Notes: a model not told the origin generated them from the letters alone. 45,000 nucleotides of DNA from Symbiodinium natans (GCA_905221605.1 CAJNDS010002138.1:389999-434998); one strand, 5' to 3'. Shown: positions 9,516 to 19,900, numbered from the stretch's first letter. Translations and numbers: made by a program.

Positions 9516-9552
9516 GGCCCTAAAACCTGAAAAGCTTCAGGTTTTAAGGGCC
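9516..9552. other. long hairpin
   Basis: GGCCCTAAAACCTGAA, loop AAGC, then the complementary arm with one extra T. A second weaker copy of GGTTTCAGGGCTTAAGGGCC lies at about 9593-9612. It could be a structured RNA or a small inverted-repeat element. No gene context supports either. Confidence 0.6.
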
Positions 9553-10381
9553 GTGGCTTCTGCCCACAGCTTCAAGCCTTTTGGGCCGTACAGGTTTCAG
9601 GGCTTAAGGGCCAAGTGCCCACAGAGGGCTTCTGCGCGAACCTGAAGGCCAGGTCATGATGTATCTTGGTAACTTTGCAGGATCTTTGCACGAACAGGGC
9701 ATCCGACAGCTTCGGCGCCACCTGGGTTGGACAAAACAGCCGCGAGCACACATGCCCCCGTGCCCATGGAGCCGAAGCGCATCCAACAGCGAACAAAAGG
9801 ACAAGACTATATAAGACAGGTACTTTCTCGCAGAACTGAGCGAAAGACACGACCAAGCAGCGGCTGCTGGGATCGAGGATGACCGAGGCCTCCGCAATTC
9901 GTTCACAGTGAGAGGTCACCAGCAGAACTGAACCACCCGGGCTGGAACGTAAACAGGCATCAGAACTTGTGGTTGAATGTGCTCATGACGGAAATAGGCG
10001 GAAGAGTTCCTTGCAAGGTCAGCAGGAGGCCCCAGCGAAACACTACATTGACGAATACTCGCTGAGTTGAACTGCTACAGGCATGGGGATCACATTGGAT
10101 TCTTCCCATTTTTATTGCGGGGGGTTGAGTGGGGGCAGGAGTGGGGGGGGAGTGGGGGGGGGAGTGGGGGGGGAATGGGGCGGGGGGCGTTGCGGGGCGT
10201 TTGGGGGGTTTTTTTTTTGGGGGGGGTTGGGGGGGTTGGAGGGGTTGGGGGGTTGGGGGGTTGGGGGGGGATGCGGGGGTTTGCCTCCTCATGCAACGCA
10301 ATGCTTGTAACGGGTTTTTGAAGATCCAGCGCGTGTGAGTAGACCCCACGCAAAGCATCAGAAGGCCACAATCCGTGCAAG

Positions 10382-10894
10382 ATGGCAGGCAAACCTCCAA
10401 CATTTCAAAAATCAATCCCTAGAGGTTCTCAAACTCAGCAGCGTTCGAACCCCCGTCAAATCGCAGCACGCCGTGGAAGTTTGGAGATTGAGTTTGCCCG
10501 CAGGCACATTGGGAGCGGAAGGCTTTCACGATATGAACTGTGGAACTTGCATCTGCTGGTCCTCAAACCTCGAACGCACGCCCTCTCGAAACGTCAAAGA
10601 CTCAAAGACTCAAGCCCTCGAACCTGGCGATCTCTCAAATTCACGAGCCCGAAGTTCTTCAAACAGCACGTTGCTCGTGACACCCTTCTAATTCTAATTA
10701 AGCTTCTGCAAAAGCCACTTTGCCCCTTTTTTGAGTTCCAGTCTGCACGTGAAACATGCCACTCCCCGCGTGCTTGCAAAGACAAAGAATGGATTCAAGT
10801 ATGGACCCCTCCTACGAGCCAAGACCTTTCGGTTTGCTTGTATCTCCCTGAAGACTTCCTAGATTCTCCTCCACGGCCAAAGGAACTCGACTGA
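10382..10894 (+). CDS. open frame of 170 codons, unrecognised
   Basis: Longest open frame of the window not made of simple repeat. It starts at ATG and ends TGA. The product is basic in its N-terminal half with scattered Arg/Lys/Ser and no signal peptide, membrane segment or motif I recognise. Its middle contains loosely repeated CTCAAA/TCGAA DNA, and third-position bias is weak. Chance opening is at least as likely as a gene. Confidence 0.15.
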   Translation: MAGKPPTFQKSIPRGSQTQQRSNPRQIAARRGSLEIEFARRHIGSGRLSRYELWNLHLLVLKPRTHALSKRQRLKDSSPRTWRSLKFTSPKFFKQHVARDTLLILIKLLQKPLCPFFEFQSARETCHSPRACKDKEWIQVWTPPTSQDLSVCLYLPEDFLDSPPRPKELD

Positions 10895-11944
10895 ACATGT
10901 AAAACCATGTAAAACCCTATGCCTGGCGTGACTAGTGTTCACACGCCAGCTTCCATCTCGGCCGCGACGCGGTCGGCCTGCTGCACCAGGGTTTCAGCGC
11001 CGCGCACGTCCACAGAAAGGCATCTGCCACTGCTTATTGCTCCTTCTTGCGTTTCTTCCACTGCAGCTGAGGCGCTTGGAGATGCGCGGGCAGGCAGGGG
11101 AGCAGCCTTGAATTAGAACCCTTCTTCCTTCAAAGACTACTAAGAGGTCACGCAGGCTACCAGATATTGAAGGGTATGATTGTGGGGATTTCTGGGGCTT
11201 TGAAAAACTAGCACGGGCATGGATCAAGGACTGTAGCCGTCATGCTGGACGTTCTCAGCGGCAGCGTGAGCGCATCCCACAGTAATTAGGTTCATGATTT
11301 GGCATGAGAGGGGGGGGGACAGGTCAAGGATAGAGAGAAGTCTGGGTCGCAAGCGTTGTGTAATTCTCTACGAACCAGGTGTGGCTTGAGTCAAGTGTGT
11401 CCTGGCGACAGTCCGGATTCAAAGCTGTCATCCGGTTGCATTCCACGAGTGGCACAAACACGCAACAGAAACAAGATTTCCACACAGCCTGGGGCGACTG
11501 GCGCCCCTCCCCAAAATTACGTGGGTGATTTTCGAGGAGCCAGGAAAAGTGAGTTCGGCATCATAGCGAGTCAAGGCCACACTGTTTCCGTGGTCGAGGG
11601 CGCTTCAGGGCGCATTGCTTTCGCGGCCGAGCGCGTGCTGTCGAGCCCCGGCGGGCTGACCCAACACATCTTCCCACATCTTCCCACATCTTCCCACCCA
11701 GCATCCGGTCGCGTCAGTCCCTTTCAAACCTAGATACTGAAGAAGGCTAAACCTGGTCGAGGGCATGGTGTTGGAGCCCCTTTTTGGGGCGGGGGCGCGC
11801 AGGGGGCGACAGCCCCTGCCAGCTCCGGAGCTGTCGCGTCAGGCGCAGCAAAGGAGCTCCGTTGTCTGCACCGGCGCGGTGCCGGCGCACGCGACAGGCG
11901 TGCTGGAGCATACAAGAAACATACAACCCTAAACCTTACCGTCC

Positions 11945-12045
11945 TAGGATTTAGGATTTAGGATTTAGGATTTAGGATTTAGGATTTTGGATTTTGGATT
12001 TTGGATTTAGGATTTAGGATTTAGGATTTAGGATTTAGGGTTCAG
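11945..12045 (+). repeat. (GGATTTA)n / (GGATTTT)n array
   Basis: Thirteen or so GGATTTA units with three GGATTTT in the centre. This is a single-base variant of the telomere unit that has been homogenised. Confidence 0.95.
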
Positions 12046-12059
12046 GGCCCTCTCGAGAT

Positions 12060-12730
12060 TCACCATTCCGAGCCTTTTTGGGCTTGTCCCGGACCATTTC
12101 TGAGCCTTTTTGGGCTTCTGCCGGACCGTTTCTGAGCCTCTGGGCTCTCTGAGCTTTTCTGAGCCTTTTTGGGCTTTTTCAGGGGATCATTGCTGAGCCT
12201 TTCTCGGCTCCCACCCTGGAGCCTTTTTGGGCTTCTCCCGGACCATTCTTTGGGCTTCTCCCGGACCATTTCGGGCTCCTCGGACCATTTCTGAGCTTTT
12301 CTGGGGCTTTTCCCGGACGGGTCTTTCTTGGATACTCCCCGGACCATTTTCTGAGCGGCTTCTCCCGGTTACTTTTTTCGGCTTTCCCGGACCATTTCTG
12401 AGCTGCTCAGCTTTTTTTGGGTTTCTCCCATTTCTGAGCTTTTTGAGTGGGAGGCCCAGTGTTTGGGAGCCTGAGGCCTGTCTGGGACTGCCTGGGAGAC
12501 CTCCTTTCTCAGTTTAATTCTGAGTTTTTCGTGGACCATTCTGAGCCTTATTTGGGCTGTTCCCGGACAAGTTCGCGGCAAAAACGTCCCCAGATCCCAA
12601 AGCATAAGCCTCGGACCAATTGCCTTTCAGACCATTTCTGAACCTGTTTGTGTCTATTTCTGAGCCTGCTTGTATCTTTGCCGAACCATTTCTGTTCTTT
12701 TTTCAGCCTTCCTAGACCAATTCTCAGCTA
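12060..12730 (-). repeat. ~30-38 bp minisatellite, degenerate
   Basis: Units carry CCCGGACCATTTCTGAGC and CTTTTTGGGCTTCTC and become more diverged toward 12730. In the minus strand it reads Lys/Ser/Pro/Glu-rich repeats containing MVRE and RSPKR, so a repetitive protein cannot be excluded, but frames change between units, which favours non-coding DNA. Two near-identical CCCAAATCCCAAAGCA tracts lie at about 12590 and 12737. Confidence 0.75.
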
Positions 12731-13364
12731 GGAAGTCCCCCAAATCCCAAAGCACAAACCTCGGAATAAGATTCGAGCAACTATTTGAGAGGAGAGCCCA
12801 CAGCAGATATATAAACACCCTAAACCCTCTCCTGCCCTCGTCATGGATTGGGCGGGTGGGTTGGGAGAGGACGTGACTCTTGGCGCACACCACAACACAC
12901 GCCCTGCGTGTTGGTGCGCGCGGAGCATGTGACACACCCTAAGCCCTAAACCCTAAACCCCGAGAAGGGGTCCTTCACGAGGCAACCCTCGAAGCATTAA
13001 GGCCCTAAAACCTCCCCCAACACCCTGCAGTTTGAAAGCTCAGCACCCCAGGGTTCAGGGTTGAGGGTTCAGGGTTCAGGGTTTAGGGTTTAGGGTTCGG
13101 TTTCGGGTTTAGGGTTTGGGGTTTAGGGTTTAGGGTGCAGGATTTAGGTTTAGGGTTTAGGTTGCATGTTTCGGGTTTACGTGCACCTATGAACCTTTAA
13201 AGCACCGCGAGCAGAAGTAGGCGCCAGCCCCAATGCCTCAAGCCCATCTCACACAGCCCGAAACCCTAAATCCTAAGGCCGAAAACCCTGTACTTTTTCT
13301 TGGAACTTGAATAGAAAGCTCATTTAAATTATACCCCATGAGTTTGGCATAAGCAAAGGGTGAC

Positions 13365-13437
13365 ACTAAACCCTAAACCCTAAACCCTAAATCCTAAACC
13401 CTAAACCCTAAACCCTAAACCCTAAACCCTAAACCTT
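13365..13437 (-). repeat. telomeric array, CCCTAAA orientation
   Basis: Near-perfect CCCTAAA with one CCCTAAAT. It bounds the 13482-13535 exon island on its low side. Confidence 0.95.
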
Positions 13438-13481
13438 TGGGGTTTTTGTTTAACTCGAAAAAGCCTGAGGAGACCGGAGAA

Positions 13482-13535
13482 GCCGGGGCCCAGTCTATCC
13501 TGAGGCTTCTCCTTGTCTTTCGGATCCTCTTCGTC
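13482..13535 (-). CDS. candidate exon, acidic/basic
   Basis: After minus-strand CACGTCAG|G the frame reads DEEDPKDKEKPQDRLGPG, strongly charged and with no stop. The island is flanked by CCCTAAA (low) and TTTAGGG (high). The donor is unclear; GTCTCC lies about 10 nt beyond. Family unknown. It probably follows the 13798-13862 exon on the same strand. Confidence 0.35.
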
Positions 13536-13557
13536 CTGACGTGTCGGAAGTGCTTCG

Positions 13558-13736
13558 GGGTTTAGGGTTTAGGGTGGTTTAGGGTGGTTTAGGGTGGTTC
13601 GTTTAGGGTGGTTTAGGGTGGTCTAGGCTGGTTTAGGCTGTTTTAGGCTGGTTTAGAGTGGTTTAGGGTGGCTTATGGTGGTTGAGGGTGGCTTAGGGTG
13701 GTTTAGGGTGGTTTAGGGTGGTTTAGGGTGGTTTAG
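13558..13736 (+). repeat. TTTAGGGTGG decamer array
   Basis: About 16 copies of a 10-bp unit formed from TTTAGGG plus TGG, with scattered substitutions. It is a length variant of the telomere unit. Confidence 0.95.
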
Positions 13737-13797
13737 GATTCGCTTGCCGCACTTCAGGCTTCGGCAGGCAGGTGAAACCAGGGACAGACTACAACAC

Positions 13798-13862
13798 ATA
13801 GAACAACACTTCTGAAGTCGATTCTTCTCCGGACAGAGCCATCTCGAAGTGTCCAGGGCTGT
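13798..13862 (-). CDS. candidate 65-nt exon
   Basis: Minus strand ACCATGTCAG, then AC plus 21 codons reading SPGHFEMALSGEESTSEVLF and Y, then a GTGTTG donor. The sequence has ordinary protein composition. An alternative frame on the same strand also stays open, and a plus-strand GCAG|GTGAAA site lies nearby at 13766, so the call is tentative. Confidence 0.3.
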
Positions 13863-13874
13863 CTGACATGGTGC

Positions 13875-14085
13875 AGTTTAGGGTTTAGGGTTTAGGGCTT
13901 AGGGTTTAGGGTTTAGGGTTTAGGGTTTAGGCTTTAGGCTTTAGGCTTTAGGCTTTAGGGTTTAGGGTTTAGGGTTTAGGGTTTAGGGTTTAGGGTTTAG
14001 GGTTTAGGGTTTAGGGTTTAGAGTTTAGGGTTTGGGGTTTGGGGTTTGGGGTTTGGGGTTTAGGGTTTAGTTTAGGGTTTACTAC
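13875..14085 (+). repeat. telomeric array, TTTAGGG orientation
   Basis: TTTAGGG with an internal run of CTTTAGG and a terminal run of TTTGGGG. Confidence 0.95.
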
Positions 14086-14306
14086 TATTTGCTTGAGAGC
14101 CCTCACAAAAATTCAAGATCACGAGCTTAGAAGACCAGAGGGACACCCTCATCCCCACAACCCTTGCAACCCTAGACCCCTAACCCCCAAACCCTAAAAC
14201 CTTGCAACCCCAAACCCCGAACCCCAAGAGCATGCATCTCAAGAAGGGTCCTTGGCATCTTTGTCATCGTCCCTATCGTCCTTCCTTTTCCTGTCCTCCT
14301 TTGTAT

Positions 14307-14415
14307 TTAGGGTTTAGGGTTTAGGGTTTAGGGTTTAGGGTTTAGGGTTTAGGGTTTAGGGTTTAGGGTTTAGGGTTTAGGGTTTAGGGTTTAGGGTTTA
14401 GGGTTTAGGGTTTAG
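14307..14415 (+). repeat. telomeric array ending in an AG acceptor
   Basis: Fifteen perfect TTTAGGG units. The last TTTAG abuts the SDR-like exon and could itself be its 3' splice site. Confidence 0.95.
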
Positions 14416-14577
14416 GAACAGCAACGATCTGTCCCAAAAGGGTTTCGGAAATATTGAAGCGTGGGGGAGGGAGCGTTTTGTTCACAGGAACCACTGGTCA
14501 CTTTATAGCAAGGGTAGCTGTTTCACTGCCGGTTGGATTGGCAAAGGCATACAGACTTTGTAAAGAAGTAAATACAA
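14416..14577 (+). CDS. candidate exon, short-chain dehydrogenase-like
   Basis: The plus frame from TTTAG|GAACA stays open to a stop at 14624, about 69 codons, but lacks ATG. It contains CPKRVSEILKRGGGSVLFTG followed about 13 residues later by GLAKAYRL. Short-chain dehydrogenases have this order: a Gly-rich turn, a hydrophobic strand ending in TG or S, then a small-residue stretch with Lys near the active site. The usual catalytic Ser and Tyr are not clearly in place, so it may be an atypical member or decayed. Good donors GTAAAG (14570) and GTAAAT (14578) follow. The enzyme would use NAD(P)H, substrate unknown. Confidence 0.35.
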
Positions 14578-14695
14578 AAAGTAGAAAAACTAAAGGGGGT
14601 CAGCGTTTACGGAATAAGGTTTAAGGCTTAGGGCTTAGGGCTTGGGGCTTCGGGCTTCGGTGCTTAGGGCAGAGGGCTGAGGGCTTAGGGCTTAG

Positions 14696-14775
14696 GATTT
14701 TGGGAAGATACGGATTGCTGCCCTCAAGCCTGTTTTAAAACGGCTAGCCACCCAGCTAAGCCCCAAACTTTCGTG
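14696..14775 (+). CDS. possible exon, unrecognised
   Basis: After CTTAG|G the plus frame reads DFGKIRIAALKPVLKRLATQ and remains open to about 14840. The first 25 residues look helical. No clear donor was found. It may continue the gene that contains the SDR-like exon, or be chance. Confidence 0.2.
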
Positions 14776-15127
14776 CCAAAACCAAAAGGACCTGAAAAAG
14801 CCACGAAACTCAGAGCCAAGCCGAAACCCTAAACCCTAAACCCTAAACCCTAAACCCTAAACCCTAAAACTAAACCAGGGCGGGGGATTCAAGGGTAGAA
14901 TGGCACCCAGGGTTTCCCTAAGGCTCCCGAAGGCCTAAAACCCCAGACCTGGGCTCTCCATCGAACCCCCAAACCCCAAACTCCAAACTCCAAGCATTCT
15001 AAACCCCAAGCCGATAAAACCCAAACCCCAAACAGTGTAAAGCCTAAGCCCTTCAAAAAAACACAACTAAACGCCCTAAAAACCCCAAACCTTGTCAAAC
15101 AAAGCCCCTTAACCCTATGAAGACCCA

Positions 15128-15229
15128 TTGGGATGTTCCCCCCTTGTACTAACAGTCCTTGGTAAGGATTCTACTACCCCCGATGATATTTCCAATTAAG
15201 GACTGTTAGAATGAGGGGGAGCATCTCAA
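15128..15229 (+). repeat. inverted-repeat family A, copy 2
   Basis: 102 bp with arms of about 32 bp: TTGGGATGTTCCCCCC... at the left, the complement of TTGAGATGCTCCCCCT... at the right, both ending at AACAGTCCTT. The centre holds AAGGATTCTACTACCCCCG. There is no coding capacity, as expected for a MITE. Confidence 0.9.
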
Positions 15230-15338
15230 CCCAAAACCCTCTAAACACTAAATCTTCTATCTTTAAGAACAAAACAAAAAAACAAACAATCTAAACCACC
15301 AAAGAAAAACCTAAACACCAAAAAACAAGCGGCTGTCC

Positions 15339-15428
15339 TTGGGATGCTGCCCCTTATACGAACAGCCCTCAATAGGGATTAGAGTACCCCTTCGAATCCC
15401 CTTGGAGGACTGTCAAGGCTGTCCCTTA
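15339..15428 (+). repeat. inverted-repeat family A, copy 3 (right end lost)
   Basis: Left arm TTGGGATGCTGCCCCTTATA and centre AATAGGGATTAGAGTACCCC are clear. The right arm ends at AGGACTGTCAA. GGCTGTCC flanks both sides (15331 and 15418), possibly a target-site duplication. Confidence 0.75.
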
Positions 15429-15479
15429 CAACTCCCTACAATAGGGCGTCCCTAAACCCTAAACCCTAAACCCTAAACT

Positions 15480-15830
15480 CCCGGCCTCCTCCTCCTCCTT
15501 GCCTCCTCTTTCCTCCTCCTCCTCCGGCGGCGGCGCCGCCGGCTCCTCTGAGCGGGCGGCACCCAGCCACATGCACGCGCACGCACACACAAAAAAGATA
15601 GAAAAGAACTAACCGCAGTTCTAAGAATAAAAATAAGAATAAGAATGAGAATAAGACTAAGAACAAGAACAAGTATAAGAATAAGAACAAGAATAAGAAT
15701 AAGAATGAGAATGAGAATAAGAATAAGAATAAAGAGACAAACATGAAACACGCACGCACACACACACACACACACACCCGCGCACACACACACACACACC
15801 AAAATCAACGAGGACACACACACACACACA
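15480..15830. repeat. composite microsatellite
   Basis: CCTCCT-rich DNA, then (AAGAAT/AAGAAC)n at 15620-15735, then (CA)n at 15750-15830. The Leu/Phe and Cys/Val frames on the minus strand come from these repeats and are not genes. Confidence 0.9.
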
Positions 15831-16093
15831 TGCAAGCACCTTCTTCCAAAAAGAAATAGGGAGAGAGCGAGAGAGATGCAACTACATGTGTACACCAATA
15901 GACTGTAGATATGTGTAAAATTTGCACATTTACAAGGGTGACCATGAGTCCTATTCATGATTGCTTCAAATACCTGGGCGTACGAAGCCCCTAGACCCTA
16001 CCCTAAACCCTAAACCCTAAACCCTAAACCCTAAACCCTAAACCCTAAACCCCAGGGCCCTGGGGGGGAAGCACACCGGTTCCTCCTCTGCAG

Positions 16094-16146
16094 GTGGCTC
16101 CGGCCTAGGCAGTCTTGGTGGTTTGGATGTTGCTTACATCCACAAG
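16094..16146 (+). CDS. candidate exon after a strong acceptor
   Basis: TTCCTCCTCTGCAG|G is an excellent 3' splice site. The plus frame then reads GSGLGSLGGLDVAYIHKK and stays open for a further 30 codons of telomere-derived sequence. The donor is not clear. The Gly-rich start followed by LDVAYIH is protein-like. Family unknown. Confidence 0.35.
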
Positions 16147-16683
16147 AAACCCTTAAAGAACCCTCTCTCGCAAACCCTCAAAACCCGCAAACCAAACCCC
16201 GGGACCCCCGTAAAGCCCCCCCAAAGTCCCTAACGCCCCATGGCCTTTTCTGAACCCACTAGCAAAACCCTAAACCCTGGACCTGAAACCCGAAACTTTC
16301 TTGAAGCTTGCCTTTTTAGGCCCCTAGCCCTCATCACGCTCTGGAAACCCCCGAAACCCGAAGCGCTCTACGCCCCTTGAAGCCCCAATCCCTCAAACCC
16401 TGAGCACTAAGCTCCCTGCATCTTTTGCATATCTAGACCCAAGAGTAACCTAGGAATAAAAGGTGCCCTTTGTTTTGGGTTTCTAGGGGCAAATGAGGAA
16501 ACCTAAGCCGTAGAACGAGGGAATAAGGGCCTACTCTGATTCCTAGAACAACCCCTTACGTGTACATACGTATGCAGGCACGAAGTAAAGAATAACAACC
16601 GGATTAATCATCGGAATAGCAATCCTAATGCAACCACTCAGAACAAAAATCGCAGTAGCAATAGTACCGGCGCAAGCAGCCAT

Positions 16684-16775
16684 AGCCCTAAACCCTAAAC
16701 CCTAAACGCTAAACCCTAAACCCTAAACCCTAAACCCTAAACCCGAAACCCTAAACCCTAAACCCTAAACCCTAA
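16684..16775 (-). repeat. telomeric array, CCCTAAA orientation
   Basis: Near-perfect CCCTAAA units with CCCTAAACG and CCCGAAA variants. Confidence 0.95.
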
Positions 16776-16783
16776 ACACACAC

Positions 16784-16826
16784 ATCTTCCTCCCATCCTT
16801 CCATGGGAACCCGGCGGGCGGGGCTC
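16784..16826 (-). CDS. candidate 43-nt exon
   Basis: Minus strand CGGCTTCAG|G, one base, then 14 codons SPARRVPMEGWEED and a GTGTGT donor. CCCTAAA lies on the low side and TTTAGGG on the high side. Splice sites and composition fit a real exon. Family unknown. Confidence 0.35.
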
Positions 16827-16887
16827 CTGAAGCCGGGAGCCGGGGCTGCGGGTTACTCGACAGTTACAGTTCATGGGTACCTCTCAG

Positions 16888-17205
16888 TAGGGTTTAGGGT
16901 TTAGGGTTTAGGGTTTAGGGTTTAGGGTTTAGGGCTGGGGTTTAGGGTTTAGGGTTTAGGGTTTAGGGTTTAGGGTTTAGGGTTTAGGGTTTAGGGTTTA
17001 GGGTTTAGGGTTTAGGGTTTAGGGTTTAGGGTTTAGGGTTTAGGGTTTAGGGGTTAGGGGGTAGGGTTTAGGGTTTAGGGTTTAGGGTTTAGGGTTTAGG
17101 GTTTAGGGTTTAGGGTTTAGGGTTTAGGGTTTAGGGTTTAGGGTTTAGGGTTTAGGGTTTAGGGTTTAGGGTTTAGGGTTTAGGGTTTAGGGTTTAGGGT
17201 TCAGC
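16888..17205 (+). repeat. long TTTAGGG array
   Basis: About 44 units, nearly perfect, with small defects near 16934 and 17050. It is the longest near-perfect telomeric array of the window. Confidence 0.97.
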
Positions 17206-17238
17206 ATCTCAAGTCCAAGCATTCACTAGTCAAGCAGC
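17201..17238 (+). repeat. telomere-junction repeat, copy 1
   Basis: GGGTTCAGCATCTCAAGTCC followed by GCATTCACTAGTCAAGC is shared, with one mismatch, with the reverse complement of 31923-31960. Both copies start exactly at the end of a TTTAGGG-type array. Confidence 0.8.
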
Positions 17239-17539
17239 TTGTCAAGCGTTGGAAAAAAACCCACCCACCCAAGAAACCCATAACATTGAGAAAACACAAA
17301 GTTCACTCAATACATTCCCAGTAGATAGTTTTTAACGGACCCAAAACCCGAAACCTAATTTAAGGCCCACAATAGGCCCTTTATGCTCTGAGGGCCCTAA
17401 ACCCTACGCTTTAGAAGTCGCTATCGGTGAAGGCTCGGTTTTAATCAAAAATCCAGAAAACGACCCAGAAGCGTCGATTTCAGTACTAAAAAAATCGCAT
17501 TTTTAGTAGGGACCCGGGCCAATCCTGGGGTTTTCTTCA

Positions 17540-18026
17540 TTTGGGGGGGGGGTGGGGGTGGGGCGGGGGTGGGGAGAGGGGGTGGGGGGGGGGGTGGGGG
17601 GGTTGGGGGGGGGGGGGGGGGGGTGGGGGGTTTGAGGCCGAAAACTTCCCGTTCAGGACTTTTGAGGCCCGAAAACTTCCCGTTGCCGACTTTTGAGGCC
17701 GAAAACTTCCCGTTGCCGGCCGAAAACTTCCCGTTGCCGACTTTTGAGGCCCCGAAACTTCCCGTTGCCGACTTTTGAGGCCGAAAACTTCCCGTTGCCG
17801 ACTTTTGAGGCCGAAAACTTCCCGTTGCCGACTTTTGGGGCCCCGAAATTCATGCTTGCCGACTTTTGAGGCCGAAAACTTCCCGTTGCCGACTTTTGAG
17901 GCCCGAAAACTTCCCGTTGCCGACTTTTGGGGCCCCGAAAACTTCCCGTTGCCGACTCAGGAAGCCGAAAACTTCCCGTTGCCGACTTTTGAAGCCCCGA
18001 AAACTTCCCGTTGCCGACTTTTGAAT
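17540..18026 (+). repeat. G-rich tract and 30-bp minisatellite
   Basis: A G-rich tract (17540-17632) leads into about 13 copies of a ~30-bp unit containing GAAAACTTCCCGTTGCCGAC. Some units are truncated or have an extra C. Apparent proteins on both strands (ENFPLP or REVFG repeats) reflect the satellite, whose frame shifts between units. Confidence 0.9.
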
Positions 18027-18057
18027 TAGGGTTTAAATACCCTAAGATAGAGAGGTT

Positions 18058-18235
18058 TAGGGTTTAGGGTTTAGGGTTTAGGGTTTAGGGTTAAGGGTTT
18101 AGGGTTTAGGGTTTAGGGTTTAGGGTTTAGGGTTTAGGGTTTAGGGTTTAGGGTTTAGGGTTTAGGGTTTGGGGTTTGGGGTTTGGGGTTTGGGGTTTGG
18201 GGTTTAGGGTTTAGGGTTTAGGGTTTAGGGCTAGG
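18058..18235 (+). repeat. telomeric array with TTTGGGG block
   Basis: TTTAGGG units enclosing five TTTGGGG units, then degenerate copies to about 18300. Confidence 0.95.
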
Positions 18236-18757
18236 GTTCAGGGTTTGGGGTTCGGGGGGGTTTATGGCTTATAGGGTTTGGGGCTGACGGTTTAGTTGTA
18301 AGGGTCCTCCCTATAGCTTGCCGGCGCGCATACTTCGGGCTTAGCATTCAGGGGCCGACTCGGCGGTGAGTGTGTAGCCATGTGCTTTTCTCCCGACACC
18401 CTGAAACCCTCACACCCCCCGACGAAGTTTTGGCTTCGTTTTGGGGCTTAGGGTTCACCTTTCGGGGGTTTAGGGTTCAGGGTGTGGGGTTTAGGGTTCA
18501 GGGTTCAGGGTTCAGGGTTCAGGGTTCAGGATTTAGGGTTTAAGGTTTAGGGTTTAGGGTTTAGGGTTCCAGAGTTCGACAGGAAGCCACACTCTGCGCA
18601 GGGCAGTGGATTTCTCGGCGTAGGGCGGATTTGGGCGATCTTTCAGGGCTTCCTGATCTCGCTAATGACCCACCCTAAACCCCAAACCCAAAACCCTAAA
18701 CCCTAAACACCAAACCCGAAACCCAAACTCTAAACCCTCAAAGCCAAAACCCAAAAC

Positions 18758-18821
18758 CTGGCCTCCTCCGGTGGGGGGGCTGGCGCTGGCTCCTGGCGCA
18801 CATGGGTCGCTTTGAAAGGCT
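18758..18821 (-). CDS. candidate 64-nt exon, Pro/Ala-rich end
   Basis: Minus strand GCCGATAG, then a frame reading PFKATHVRQEPAPAPPPEEA, then GGCCAG|GTTTTG. Both boundaries are plausible. The plus strand of the same island also reads well (LLAHMGRFERLYRLSR before GTTCAG), so the strand is uncertain. Confidence 0.25.
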
Positions 18822-18861
18822 CTATCGGCTCTCGCGGGTTCAGGGTTTCCAGGTCTTGGGG

Positions 18862-19096
18862 CTTAGGGGCTTAGGGGCTTAGGGGCTTAGGGGCTTAGGG
18901 GCTTAGGGGCTTAGGGGCTTAGGGGCTTAGGGGCTTAGGGGCTTAGGGGCTTAGGGGCTTAGGGGCTTAGAGGGGCTTAGGGGCTTAGGGTCTTAGGGGC
19001 TTAGGGGCTTAGGGTCTTAGGGGCTTAGGGGCTTAGGGGCTTAGGGGCTTAGGGGCTTAGGGGCTTAGGGGCTTAGGGGCTTAGGGGCTTAGGGGC
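18862..19096 (+). repeat. (GCTTAGGGG)n nonamer array
   Basis: About 25 copies of a 9-bp unit with two GTCTTAGGG-type variants and one length defect near 18968. Confidence 0.97.
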
Positions 19097-19099
19097 TTG

Positions 19100-19900
19100 G
19101 TGTGGAGGGTTTTGGGTTTTAGGGCTTGAGGGGCTTGTGGCTTCCTGGCACAAAGAAGGATCCTGTTTGTAAGAGAGGGCGCACTTCCTGCAATGATGTA
19201 GATAGAGAAAGCGGTTCCACGATGTTTTGACAAGTGCTGGGTTGATGGTGGCCAGGAGGTTTTCTGCACTTTAGGGGCGGCAAAAACTGATTCCTTGCAA
19301 ACTACACAGTGGAACCTTGCCCAGCTGATAAATACGCGAATGCCCGCTGTGCAAACTGGCTTTCTTGACCGCCGTGCCACCATGCAAAACAGCTTTCCGA
19401 GGAGTTTTACACTCGTCCCTTGCCCGCACAAAGCTTTCTGTGCGCATGCCGGTGCAGATGCTCCACGTCCGAATCCCCTGCTGTCCGAATCCTCTGCTGC
19501 GCGAACCACAAGCACGACCAGAATCAGGATTTACCGTGCAAAGTACTCTCGGGCATACAGGAATATGGCAGCTGACTCTTATGGAGGGCGGCTTTCAAGT
19601 GTGAATAGTCAGAACTGTAGCACTCCGAACATCTCCCAAAGTAAGGTTGTGCCCTTTTGGGCGTTCCTAGAATAAGGCTCATAGGGGGGCTATATGAGGG
19701 GGTAAGGAAATTTGCCCGTATTATCAAACACACCACGCAAGATGCCGTGCTTCCCAAAATTACAGGTCGGCCGGAGGGTTTGAGAGTTCAAGGCTTAGGG
19801 GGTTGCGGGTCTTGGTGGCCCAGCAACCATATCAAAATAAGGGCACGCTTTTTTGGGTTGGTTACTTTATAAGGGAACCAGAACCCAAAACAGTGGGGTA
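19100..19900. other. unique stretch, no recognised gene
   Basis: Overlapping open frames occur on both strands (minus 19081-19515, plus 19295-19675), but neither matches a known family. The plus frame around 19690-19765 reads GLYEGVRKFARIIKHTTQDA and ends near a TTACAG|GTCGG site, a possible exon in this stretch. Confidence 0.4.

Larger units (their letters stand above)
8050..11930. other. longest non-telomeric block, no recognised gene
   Basis: About 3.9 kb of unique-looking DNA. It includes a purine-rich GGACA/GATAGG tract (8250-8420), a short duplication of CAGGCTGGCGATT (8429 and 8486), a hairpin (9516-9552), G-rich low-complexity DNA (10120-10270) and a run of TCAAA/TCGAA-like motifs (10390-10660). 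Open frames of 80-170 codons occur on both strands, but none matches a family I recognise and third positions show little bias. Confidence 0.55.

Noticed and set aside
15466-15958. Cys/Val and Leu/Phe/Ser-rich minus frames up to 161 codons
   Set aside because: Derived from (CA)n and (AAGAAT)n microsatellites.
17634-18026. CRISPR-like regular repeat of about 30 bp
   Set aside because: Units are contiguous with no unique spacers, and the context is eukaryotic; it is a minisatellite.
18571-18670. Plus-strand frame containing QWISRRRADLGDLSGLPD after GACAG|G
   Set aside because: The minus strand reads equally well (SPERSPKSALRREIHCPAQ), and neither has a clear donor.
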